In this document: one piece after another, positions 1-7,600 of the stretch
Numbering within the stretch: position 1 is the stretch's first letter
Layout of the letters: the number at the start of each line of letters is the position of its first letter
Assembly (NCBI GenBank): GCA_946998205.1
Contig: CAMPYJ010000019.1
Location: 1-49,109, forward strand
Length of the DNA: 49,109 bases
Origin: an uncultured Prevotella sp.
GTDB lineage: Bacteria; Bacteroidota; Bacteroidia; Bacteroidales; Bacteroidaceae
Direction: 5' to 3'
Program-made: the position numbers and the translations under genes
Notes under the pieces: generated by a model
What the model was told of the DNA's origin: nothing
Databases searched by the model: none
The model's input: the letters and a program-made list of their open reading frames with translations, nothing else

Positions 1-806
1 TTGGCTATTTCCCTGGTTGGGCTTCCATTGGGGGAATCATAGTCGGAGGTGAGAACCGTGACGGAAACACCAATGTGAAATTCCATCAGGAGGACACGCT
101 CCGTCGCATTATGGACCGTGTAACCTCAGAACTTGGTGTGGTAATAGAGCGTTTCCGTGCCGACTGCGGGTCGTTTTCAAAGGAAATCATCCAAACCGTA
201 GAGCAGCGCTGCAACACGTTCTATATACGTGCTGCCAACTGCGGCAGCCGATATGAGGACTTCCGCCAGCTGAAAGAATGGAAGAGTGTTGAAGTTGGCT
301 ATGAGAAATGCGATGTCACCTCCGTCAGCATGGACAACTTAATAGAAGGAAAGTCATACAGGCTTGTCGTACAGCGTAGTCCTTTGAAAGACAAGGATGG
401 CAGGGAGCAGACGGATATGTTCGGAGTAATATACACATACCGCTGTATCCTCACCAATAACTGGACATCTACCGAGAAAGACATCATTACATTTTATAAT
501 GAGCGTGGAGCAAGCGAAAAGAACTTCGACATACAGAACAATGACTTCGGCTGGTCACATCTGCCCTTTTCCTTTATGGCTGAGAACATGGTTTTCATGA
601 TGGTTACCGCCATGCTGAAGAACTTCTATCTCTATCTCGTCCGTCATATCAGCGAAAAGGTCAAGCCATTGAAAAAGACAAGCAGGCTGAAAGCCTTTAT
701 CCTCCATTTTGTCAGCGTGCCAGCAAAATGGCTACGCACTGGAAGGCAGAACGTTCTGAACCTGTATACAAATAAAACCTACTACTCAGAAGTCTTCCTT
801 GAATAA
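1..806 (+). CDS. IS1380-type transposase, C-terminal part (5' end outside window)
   Basis: The open frame (codons starting at position 3) runs in from the window edge to a stop at 806, so the N-terminal part with the first catalytic Asp region is outside the window. The visible part reads GYFPGWASIGG..., then RADCGSFSKEII (Asp of the second DDE motif), and further on YNERGASEKNFD followed by NNDFGWSHLPFSF, which carries the catalytic Glu; this spacing matches IS1380-family DDE transposases as I know them. The first GTG at 75 is internal, not a start. The 3' flank to about 960 is A+T-rich non-coding DNA that should contain the right end of the insertion sequence, but the left end is not visible, so the terminal inverted repeat cannot be matched. 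A truncated miniature repeat element begins shortly after. Family assignment is from motif memory; function as a transposase is fairly sure. Confidence 0.8.
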   Translation, partial: GYFPGWASIGGIIVGGENRDGNTNVKFHQEDTLRRIMDRVTSELGVVIERFRADCGSFSKEIIQTVEQRCNTFYIRAANCGSRYEDFRQLKEWKSVEVGYEKCDVTSVSMDNLIEGKSYRLVVQRSPLKDKDGREQTDMFGVIYTYRCILTNNWTSTEKDIITFYNERGASEKNFDIQNNDFGWSHLPFSFMAENMVFMMVTAMLKNFYLYLVRHISEKVKPLKKTSRLKAFILHFVSVPAKWLRTGRQNVLNLYTNKTYYSEVFLE

Positions 807-1391
807 ACAGTATTTCTTTGTGGTTTTTCATACTTCCCCATTGGTTTGGGTGGGGGATTTTATGCTTAGAAAAGACCCAAGAAACACCAAAGCACCTCAT
901 ATCAACATATAGAGTCCCAAAAAGACACCTCAACATATAAAATTTTCTCACAAGAAAAAATACTGCGGAATTAAGGGAGTATAGCAAGCCATGCGACTGA
1001 ACAAGCAAATTGACCTCAAAAATAGTCCGCAAGATGACAGAACGTAAAAAGACTAACATAAAAAAAAACTTTTACGGTGGTAATTTATAGAACCGCCCTT
1101 AAATTAGAATTCTGACACGACAGGCACATGGCTTCAGATGCAATGCGTTTTTAACCTTAAAGCTCTTTGCGTCACGCAACAAGCGTGTAAGCAGTGAACG
1201 GATGAGCACTACCCACCTTCCAGCTTAACTCCCAAACGCCTCTATTTCACTATTTTTTCACTCAAACATTTGTATTTTTCAAGCTTTTTTAAGATATTTG
1301 CATGGCATACTGCACCGCCCACTGAAAAAGTTTAGAATAAAGAGATGAAAACCATGCGCATATCATCAACCACACATAAAAACAAATTGAC
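807..1391. other. 585-bp intergenic stretch
   Basis: Holds the presumed right end of the IS1380-type element (about 807-970), the 3' half of a miniature inverted-repeat element (described separately), and about 290 bases with no recognisable gene before the protease start at 1392. No clear TAnnTTTG box was found close to 1392; TTAAGATATTTGC near 1290-1303 is a poor match. Confidence 0.6.
973..1104 (+). mobile_element. Miniature inverted-repeat element, copy A (left half missing)
   Basis: From GGAGTATAGC near 977 to CCGCCC ending at 1098, followed by TTAA (1099-1102), this matches the right two thirds of the complete element at 5443-5635, including CGCAAGATGACA, AACGTAAAAAG and the terminal TAATTTATAGAACCGCCC. 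The left terminal repeat and first hairpin arm are absent and replaced by unrelated A+T-rich DNA. The central palindrome has lost pairing (GTATAGC versus GCCATGC). It is probably a decayed copy cut by the neighbouring insertion sequence. Confidence 0.8.
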
Positions 1392-2474
1392 ATGAAAGTG
1401 ACACGCTTATTCATCATAGTAGTCATACTCTGTTCGTGTATTGCTTGCAACAAGAAGCCCGAAGAGTTGTTTGAAGAAGAAAAATCAGGAGTGGTACTTA
1501 TCTGTAACGAGTTCTACTACGACATTTCTCTTGCCAACGGAGAGCATATTTATTTTACAGGATTGGATGCTCAAGGGAACATTGAGGGACTGACAAGTAA
1601 TCTGGAAGAGATTAAGAAAAATCCAAACATACTGAACGGCACCGGATTCTTCATCGATCACCACGGCCGCATTCTTACCAACCGCCATGTGGTCGCGCCA
1701 CAGGTAGACAAAGACGCCGTGCGTAAGAATCTTAACGTGCTAATCGAGGGATATGCCGAATATATAGAATCTTTACAAGACTCTATGAGCCAGCGATACA
1801 ATGCCATCCAGGAATACGCACGACAAAACATGTACGAAGATGAGTATGGCGACACACATACCAACATGGATGAATATGAAGTAAGCGAACTAAGACAGGA
1901 GATACAAAACTTACAAGAGCAATATTCTGAGGCGCAAGAACTTAAAAACGAGATACGAAGCAATGTGTTAGGCTATAACTTTACGGTGCAGCTTCATTCT
2001 CAATTTGGCATCGCATACGATGGAAGCAACATAAACAAATGGAGTGACTTTATGAAGACGCCTTGCGAGCTGCAGAAAGTATCATCAGACCAGGAGACAG
2101 ATTTGGCATTACTGCAACTAAAGAGTAAGGCTACACCCGAGGATAAATATGTTTTTGACTACATGTTATTTCAGCCGAACATCGATGAGGGGCTGGAGAT
2201 TAACCAAAGTCTATATATGATAGGATATAATCATGGGGTGGAGTTAGCAAAGACGAACAGAGGCATCAACGCACAATTTACCAGTGGAACGATGACGCAG
2301 AAGCCTGACGGCAACAGGATATTGTACAGCATACCTGCAATGCCGGGGTCGAGTGGCGCTCCTATCATCGATGGCAAAGGCAGACTGGTGGCAGTAAACT
2401 TTGCAGGATGTAACGGAAGTGATAATTTCAACTTCGGCATTCCGATGATGCGCATTGTTACATTTCTCAAATAA
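1392..2474 (+). CDS. Trypsin-like (S1 fold) serine protease lipoprotein
   Basis: 360 residues. The start has a hydrophobic signal (6-14) and a lipobox ending at Cys16 (LCSC; Cys19 is a second candidate), so the mature protein is probably membrane-anchored in the periplasm. A chymotrypsin-fold catalytic triad can be read: His99 in TNRHVV, Asp237 in ETDLALL, and Ser321 in PGSSGAP, followed by LVAVNFAG, as in DegP/HtrA-like and V8-like proteases. Between His and Asp lies an unusually long, charged, Glu/Gln/Lys-rich stretch (about 110-190) likely to form a coiled coil. No PDZ domain follows; the protein ends shortly after the Ser motif. It stands alone, about 70 bases upstream of the phosphoethanolamine-transferase-like gene on the same strand. 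Substrate unknown. Protease assignment is good; membership in a named family is uncertain. Confidence 0.8.
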   Translation: MKVTRLFIIVVILCSCIACNKKPEELFEEEKSGVVLICNEFYYDISLANGEHIYFTGLDAQGNIEGLTSNLEEIKKNPNILNGTGFFIDHHGRILTNRHVVAPQVDKDAVRKNLNVLIEGYAEYIESLQDSMSQRYNAIQEYARQNMYEDEYGDTHTNMDEYEVSELRQEIQNLQEQYSEAQELKNEIRSNVLGYNFTVQLHSQFGIAYDGSNINKWSDFMKTPCELQKVSSDQETDLALLQLKSKATPEDKYVFDYMLFQPNIDEGLEINQSLYMIGYNHGVELAKTNRGINAQFTSGTMTQKPDGNRILYSIPAMPGSSGAPIIDGKGRLVAVNFAGCNGSDNFNFGIPMMRIVTFLK

Positions 2475-2668
2475 GGCTCTCATATATTTTATTAATATTC
2501 AATTCCGCCAGCGGGCATTCTTATCATACTCAACATAACAATCAATGAAAGAAAAAATTTTACCTCCCATTCTTAAATTCGGAAACTTCATACTCAACGA
2601 CCTTCCCTTTATTGCTATTTTCACTTCGTGCCTGGTCTTCAACACACTGAAAGATTCGTTATTTAACT

Positions 2669-2677
2669 GGGGGGGGG
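2669..2677 (+). repeat. G9 homopolymer inside the transferase coding region
   Basis: Nine consecutive G in the codons for W-G-G (residues about 42-44), just after the first membrane segment. Homopolymeric G tracts of this length inside genes for surface modification are classic slippage sites. Here the tract is in frame with the start at 2545. Confidence 0.75.
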
Positions 2678-3390
2678 CTTCTAATCTAAAATATTACAGC
2701 GTGTCTTTCTTGCTATCTGTTATAGTTTCTTATATTGCAAGAAAACATAAAATTTTAAAATCCTTGTTTTATTTGATAATAATCGCCATCTTTGCGGTTA
2801 ACATGTTCCTTTGGAAGGTTTTTGGAACATCCATCTCACCTCTTATCTTCCAACTCATTGCAGAAACCAACGGAAGAGAATCCACCGAATTTATCAACGC
2901 CTTCGCATTTTCCAAAGGTGCTTTCATCACTTACATTTCTGTCATAGCACTCACAGCCTTTATCGTATTTATTGAAAAGAAATGGAAAAAGATAAAAGAA
3001 AAGGGATGGCTGCAAAAAAGATGTACAACCGCCATACTTGGCTGTCTTTCAGCTTTCTTGGTCTTAACAGGAATATACAACACTAAAATATATTACACGT
3101 TACATCAATGTCAGACTTATGCGGATTTTGAAAAATGGGTAACAGAAAACCTTCCATTCCCCATGGATTCGTTTACGTCGATTGTTTATTGTACCCATGC
3201 TCTCAACGCAACCAAAAATGAACTAAAAACAGCTGTCAATTTAGCCAAAGATACTTATCGTCAGTCTGTAACTGATGAAGTAAACGATTCTATAAATATC
3301 ATTTACATCCTTGGAGAATCTTTCATAAAATCACACGCGTCACTTTATGGATATAAACTGAAGACAACTCCATTTATGGACGCGGAGCAG

Positions 3391-3397
3391 AAAAAAA
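3391..3397 (+). repeat. A7 run at the frameshift point
   Basis: Seven A between CGGAGCAG and GGAAACCTCG. The upstream frame reads Q-K-K-R-K-P and stops at 3418-3420. With six A the reading becomes Q-K-K-G-N-L-V-A-F-S and continues to 4315. Confidence 0.75.
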
Positions 3398-4315
3398 GGA
3401 AACCTCGTGGCTTTCAGTGATGTCGTGGCACCATTTAATTCTACCACCTTAGTGGAGAAAAACACATTTTGTTGCAACAGCTTGAGTGATGGCGAGGAAT
3501 GGTGTAAAACACCTTATTTCCCCATTCTATTCAAAAAAGCCGGTTATAAAGTTACGATGTGGGACATTCAAAGAGATTATGTCAAAAATGCTTTCTTTAC
3601 CTTCTCGGTTAATTCTTTTATCTACAATAAAGAAATACAAAAATACGCATACTCTTACACGTCGGATAAAAGTTTCTTGTACGATGGAGAGTTAGTAGAT
3701 GATTTCTTCAAGAGCAAGGCAAGCAGGTTAGAAAAGAAAAACCTTTTGATTTTTCATCTTTTAGGACAGCATGTCGGTGCGAGCGAAAGGTATCCGCATA
3801 CCAAATATTTCTCAAGATTCTCTTACAAGGATATAAATCGCAATGAAAGCTACATGACACAGGATAAAAAGCAGGATGTAGCAGACTATGACAATGCTAC
3901 TTTTTATAATGATTATGTCATTAAGAAGATAGCGGAAAAATATGCTGACAAAACCACCGTCATGATTTATTTCTCTGACCACGGAGAAGAAATATACGAT
4001 TACAGAGATTCAAAAGGAAGAAACGCTGGAAGCAGCGGAGTTACCCCCAACTTAGTAAAATATCAATACGAAGTGCCTTTTGTCATTTGGTTCTCAACTC
4101 CGTTTATGAAAAAATACCCGAATGTGGTTAAAAGCATAAGAGAGTCAAAAGACAAACCATTCATGACCGACAATGTTTGTCAGATCTTATTCCACATCGT
4201 AGGAATGAAAACAAAATGGTATAAGGCAGACAGAGACTTGATAAGCACACATTACGTTGCAAGAAAGAGAATGATTGCAGGCAAAGATTATGACAAGTAT
4301 GTGAAAAACAGATGA

Positions 4316-5064
4316 GAGTGTGACAACGCCAGAAGCTCTCGACACCACCGCACCTAACCTACTGCATCATACCCCTGGATGACGCGACGGGTTGCAACAC
4401 CATGCCGCTGACAAGGCGAAACGCTCAGCCCTTTGGCAGAAACTGAAAGATGCCTTTGCGTTCAAACACCCCGAGAGTGGGGTGCATACGATGGGCCGGC
4501 ATGTGCGGCAGGGCGCATGCGTTGTCGTGCTTTTTTACCAATTATCACCTCAAAAACGACACCTGTAAACTTTCAAAACAGGAAAAAACAATAGGCAAAC
4601 AGGCTGCAGGGAGAAGATAATTTGGTCAGAAAAAACTAATTTTAGCGGCAGAACATTGACTTTTCCCACCTAACAGCATCATTTTGGCTGACAATCCGCA
4701 CGACCTTGCCATGCGAAAGCATGCGGATAATGCCCTTAACGCAATGCTTTTGCCCATCAAAAAAGTTGCCATGAAGGTGGCGAACCATACAAGAGCAGCA
4801 TAAGACACTACCAGTCAACAACATACAAACGAGTTGAATATTGAGCGTATTCACACCAAGAGACTGGTTTGTTTACAAATTCTTCAAGCATGGAGAGAGC
4901 CGTTGTCAAAAATATTCGTGTCAGTTGACCAGCGTACAGCCATCATCAGCCACATTCTACCTGCAACGCTCCGTAAGGAAGCGCCAGCCGCGTTTCCCCG
5001 CATTGTTCATCCCCGAAAAAGACGCCGCGGCGCCAATGAGGGCCTCCTGGGGGAATGTGATGGC
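4316..5064. other. 749-bp gene-free stretch
   Basis: No frame here looks coding: short frames on both strands overlap each other and resemble nothing. It contains the hairpin CACCCC-gagagt-GGGGTG near 4471-4488, one copy of a diverged ~240-bp interspersed repeat (4541-4780), and a G+C-rich palindrome CGCCGCGGCG near 5022-5033. Read on the minus strand, that palindrome is followed by TCTTTTT and could be the terminator of the small gene at 5065-5325. Confidence 0.5.
4541..4780. repeat. Interspersed non-coding repeat R2, copy 1
   Basis: Shares with 11212-11450 and 35755-36000 the landmarks GAAAAAACAATAGGCAAA, then (copies 1 and 2) CATTGACTTTTCCCACCT, then the hairpin GCGAAAGCAT...ATGCTTTTGC at 4713-4753. 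Copies are diverged and gapped, so boundaries are approximate. Confidence 0.55.
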
Positions 5065-5325
5065 TCACGTCGCCATGTCATTCATCATTTTCTCCAACTC
5101 ACGCACCGCCTCGGCCATGTCACTCGCAAATGTTTCTGAGGGCCGCAAGAACGAGTCACGCCCCTTTGCCAACAGGGCATACAGCTCTTTGTTCATGCCG
5201 TCCACATACGAACTGATGGCATATTCGATGTCTTCTTTCTGCCACTGCATCGTTGAATAACGATACACCTGCCACTTTTGATGAAAAAAGCTATAGGCTG
5301 TCTCTATACTGTCCTTGGGTATCAT
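5065..5325 (-). CDS. Small conserved hypothetical protein (86 aa)
   Basis: 86 residues beginning MIPKDSIETAYSFFHQKW, no signal peptide or membrane segment, rich in acidic and aromatic residues, predicted mostly helical (WQKEDIEYAISSYVDGM and EAVRELEKMMNDMA). Codon use and composition look like real coding sequence, and I recall similar short proteins of about this size in Bacteroidales, but I cannot name a family or function. The start is the first ATG; no clear Shine-Dalgarno sequence precedes it. The upstream 110 bases are an octamer-like repeat array in which a miniature element has inserted, so any promoter must lie inside or beyond these repeats. Confidence 0.6.
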   Translation of the reverse strand: MIPKDSIETAYSFFHQKWQVYRYSTMQWQKEDIEYAISSYVDGMNKELYALLAKGRDSFLRPSETFASDMAEAVRELEKMMNDMAT

Positions 5326-5438
5326 GGGGTGAGTTTGATGGGTTGGTAAGTTTATAAGTTGGTGAGTTTTTGAGTTTTTGAGTTGACAAGTTGGTGAGTT
5401 TGTAATATGATAAGTTGATGAGTTATTGAGTTAATGAG
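5326..5438. repeat. Degenerate GAGTTGATGAGTT-type array
   Basis: Runs of about 8-10 bases such as AAGTTGGTGAGTT, TGAGTTTTTGAGTT and AAGTTGATGAGTT fill the stretch upstream of the 86-aa gene. The array resumes after the inserted miniature element at 5640-5660 (AAGTTGATGAGTTAAG), showing that the element landed inside a pre-existing array. The same repeat type occurs at 29456-29752 and briefly at 35697-35725. Confidence 0.75.
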
Positions 5439-5442
5439 TTAA

Positions 5443-5635
5443 GGGCGGTTCTATAAATTAGCTTTGACAGATTGCGAGGCTGTTTTTGTGGTCAATTTGT
5501 TTGTGAGTGAAGGAGTATAGCGGGCTATACGACTGAACGAACAAACAAATTGAACCAAAAAGAGACCGCAAGATGACAAAACGTAAAAAGGCTGACATAC
5601 AAAAAACTTTACGGCGGTAATTTATAGAACCGCCC
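5443..5635 (+). mobile_element. Miniature inverted-repeat element, copy B (complete, 193 bp)
   Basis: Perfect 18-bp terminal inverted repeats (GGGCGGTTCTATAAATTA at both ends) are bounded by TTAA on each side (5439-5442 and 5636-5639), read as a 4-bp target duplication. A central hairpin runs 5493-5552, with the tip GTATAGCGGGCTATAC at 5515-5530. No coding capacity. Best reference copy in the window. The TTAA target fits the YTAR preference known for IS5-subgroup transposases, so trans-mobilisation by such an enzyme is a guess. Confidence 0.85.
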
Positions 5636-5702
5636 TTAAAAGTTGATGAGTTAAGAGTTTACCTCATCGTTGCATAACGCACCGTTGATGGCACATCACT
5701 GA

Positions 5703-5888
5703 CTACCACACCCTGTTCTGCTCGGCCGAATATTGAAATCCCGCAGCTGCCAGACGCTTTTCCAGCTCTGCCCTATCTACATCAAAGTGATAACAGATTT
5801 GGTCGAGGTTGTCAAACTCCTCATCACGCAACAAAAAGTTGATGGCCGACACCAACATCGGCGTGTCATGCAATGGTAAATGGTCCAT
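5703..5888 (-). CDS. DUF4250 family protein
   Basis: 61 residues from ATG at 5888: MDHLPLHDTPMLVSAINFLL..., then DEEFDNLDQICYHFDVD and LEKRLAAAGFQYSAEQNRVW. This matches my memory of DUF4250: a very short cytosolic protein beginning with a D-P/T-x-M-L-x-S-x-x-N motif, a DLD-like helix and a terminal Y-x-x-x-x-N-x-F/W motif. An earlier in-frame ATG at 5906 exists, but a good Shine-Dalgarno AGGAG (plus positions 5898-5902) sits correctly for the 5888 start. A TACCTTTG -7 box about 100 bases upstream gives it its own promoter. The function of this family is unknown to me; the helical content suggests a small nucleic-acid- or protein-binding role, which is only a guess. Confidence 0.8.
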   Translation of the reverse strand: MDHLPLHDTPMLVSAINFLLRDEEFDNLDQICYHFDVDRAELEKRLAAAGFQYSAEQNRVW

Positions 5889-6283
5889 GTTTTTATCTCC
5901 TATCAATGATGAACGCAGGCAAAACCGCGACAGCCCGCGTCAATGTTACCTGCGGCCAGGCGCCTTTAGTCGGCATGGCCTCGGGGAAGACAAAGGTAAC
6001 AAAAAAAATCATCATCCATACAGACGCGCATCAAAAAAATTGTTCAAAAACACGGTTCTTTCATCCAAGGGCAACGCTGTTGAACGATGACGGGAGACAC
6101 GGGGACGAGACGTTGAGCGCATGTGGAACGTCAGCGCGCGCAAAAGCCCTTACGCAGCGAGGCCGAACGTCACGCTCGGAAAGGCTGACGGGTGCGGGTG
6201 GAAGCCGCCCGGGAAACTGAGCAAGCACGCACTTCCGCCATGCCCGCCTACGTTCGCCGACCCCTAAAGACAAGAGCGACCTG
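5889..6283. other. 395-bp intergenic stretch
   Basis: Contains the 5' leader and promoter of the DUF4250 gene and the 3' flank of the carboxypeptidase gene. Otherwise G+C-rich with no supported gene; short frames on both strands overlap and look random. Confidence 0.5.
5991..5998 (-). promoter_or_regulatory. -7 box of the DUF4250 gene
   Basis: Reads TACCTTTG on the minus strand, matching the Bacteroidetes TAnnTTTG consensus. No good -33 element at the usual distance. Confidence 0.5.
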
Positions 6284-7525
6284 TCACTCTACCAGTTTCT
6301 CGCACAACCTACGCTGCAGCACGCGTGCGTCAAGAACAGACATCTCGCTGCTCATCACGGCGAAAGCCAGGTCGTGCCCGTTGCTTCCGCGGCAATATCC
6401 CGCCAGTGAGCTGATGCCGTAAGGATGAGACAAGGTGCCCGTCTTAGCATGTATCTTGCCCCGTGTCTTTGGTCCCGTCATCTCATGCGCCAGCGAACCA
6501 TCAACGCCCGCTATCGCCAGGTTCTGCATGAGCATTCGGTAGAGGCTCTTATCCTTGTAGCCATACACGAGAATCGCCGTCAATGCCTTGGGAGAAAGAT
6601 GGTCATGAGTACACAAGCCGCACCCATCGTGCACGACCAATGCGGCGTCGGTCATGCCGAGGTCATTCCTTAAAAACTTTCTGAGATATTCCACCCCCGC
6701 GGCCGTCGGGTCGGCTTGTCGGTTGACACGGTGGCCGATGGTGTACAGCAATGCGGTAGCCTGTGTGTTGGAACTGTGCTTCCACATGCGCTCGAGTATG
6801 CGATGGATGGGTGTGCCGTATCTGTAAACAGCCTTTGAGCCGGCAGGCATCGCACCCAACACCACCTGACTGTCAGCGAAAGCGATGCCCTGAGCGCGCA
6901 TGACACTCTTCAAACTCTTCACCACCCGAGGCGCACCTTTGTAAAACAAGCCGTATCTACTGAAAGACAAATCCCACGGATACCAATGCTCCTCGCTTTT
7001 CACAGGCTCGTGAATCACGAGATCTACATAAATCTTGCCATTCACCCTGTTTACACCTCTCTTCTTTGCCGCCTGCGCGAATCGCGCAAGCTCCTGCTCG
7101 TTGAGCTGTGGATCAAGGCTTCCCTTGAAGGTTAGGTCACCCTGCAGGACGCCATCCGACACCTTTCCCCGCTGATACAAGCCCGTGACATACAGATAAT
7201 CCGCACCCAAGAGATGCAGGCCCGCCACGCCACAGAGCAGTTTCAGACACGAGGCCGAAGGCTGTGACAAGGTTTCTTGACAGCCATACACAGGCTTGTT
7301 CGCGGTAAGGTCGTAAACAAGAAAAGCAAACTTGCCCTGCACCCTGCGTCCTTGTGCGAATGACGCCAAGCGAGAACGCAGGCTGTCGTCAATCGCTATA
7401 TCAAGTTTCTTTTCTTTCGGTTCTTTATGATGCTTATCGCTACAAGCCGCAAACAGCAGTGCGATACCCATCAAAACCAACAGCGGAGTTGGCGCAACCG
7501 CCCTCTTTCTAAAGATTTTCCTCAT
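6284..7525 (-). CDS. dacB: D-alanyl-D-alanine carboxypeptidase/endopeptidase (peptidase S13, PBP4 type), lipoprotein
   Basis: 413 residues from ATG at 7525. Low-molecular-weight penicillin-binding protein of the S13 family, which trims or cleaves peptide cross-links in periplasmic peptidoglycan. All three active-site motifs are visible: SCLK (SxxK) near residue 92, SSN (SxN) near 251 and KTG near 361 in HAKTGTLSHPYG. The N-terminus is basic, then hydrophobic, then FAAC, a lipobox, so the enzyme is probably lipid-anchored. At 413 residues it is shorter than E. coli PBP4 (about 477), implying a reduced insert domain between SxxK and SxN. A TTG codon three positions earlier (7534) is an alternative start but lies inside the -7 promoter box, so it is unlikely. 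Transcribed alone, downstream of the CBM9-like gene. Confidence 0.9.
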   Translation of the reverse strand: MRKIFRKRAVAPTPLLVLMGIALLFAACSDKHHKEPKEKKLDIAIDDSLRSRLASFAQGRRVQGKFAFLVYDLTANKPVYGCQETLSQPSASCLKLLCGVAGLHLLGADYLYVTGLYQRGKVSDGVLQGDLTFKGSLDPQLNEQELARFAQAAKKRGVNRVNGKIYVDLVIHEPVKSEEHWYPWDLSFSRYGLFYKGAPRVVKSLKSVMRAQGIAFADSQVVLGAMPAGSKAVYRYGTPIHRILERMWKHSSNTQATALLYTIGHRVNRQADPTAAGVEYLRKFLRNDLGMTDAALVVHDGCGLCTHDHLSPKALTAILVYGYKDKSLYRMLMQNLAIAGVDGSLAHEMTGPKTRGKIHAKTGTLSHPYGISSLAGYCRGSNGHDLAFAVMSSEMSVLDARVLQRRLCEKLVE

Positions 7526-7531
7526 AGACTG

Positions 7532-7539
7532 CAAAGTTA
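7532..7539 (-). promoter_or_regulatory. -7 box of dacB, implying a leaderless mRNA
   Basis: TAACTTTG on the minus strand, preceded by TTG seventeen bases upstream. It ends only six bases before the ATG at 7525. With transcription starting about 5-8 bases after the box, as in other Bacteroidetes, the mRNA would begin at or next to the start codon. Confidence 0.55.
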
Positions 7540-7600
7540 ATCATTTCTTTCCTAAACAACTTACCGTAAAGGAAAGAATGAAATCCGCCCGGGCGCTCAC

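Larger units (their letters stand above)
2545..4315 (+). pseudogene. Phosphoethanolamine transferase (EptA/sulfatase-fold type), split by a frameshift
   Basis: Two overlapping frames (2545-3420 and the frame ending at 4315) together encode one protein of about 590 residues. The first has about five membrane segments and then a periplasmic linker ending in IIYILGESFIKSHASLYGY, the start of the alkaline-phosphatase/sulfatase-like catalytic domain. The second continues in frame as KKGNLVAFSDVVAPFNSTTLV, then LIFHLLGQH, and YFSDHGEE, the metal-binding Asp-His pair of this family. The nucleophile is probably a Thr of NSTT. The break lies in a run of seven A at 3391-3397; removing one A restores the full frame. 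Such enzymes add phosphoethanolamine to lipid A or other glycans at the inner membrane's outer face. The gene is much A+T-richer than the housekeeping genes, consistent with acquisition. It could be a pseudogene, a phase-variable gene, or a sequencing indel. Confidence 0.8.

Noticed and set aside
3391..3420. Programmed -1 ribosomal frameshift on A7 in the transferase gene
   Set aside because: A -1 shift would enter the third frame, not the one carrying the catalytic domain; reaching that needs +1 or -2, or loss of one A.
4626..5260. Several overlapping 60-140-codon frames on both strands
   Set aside because: They overlap one another in a gene-free repeat region, and R2 copies 2 and 3 do not keep the frames.
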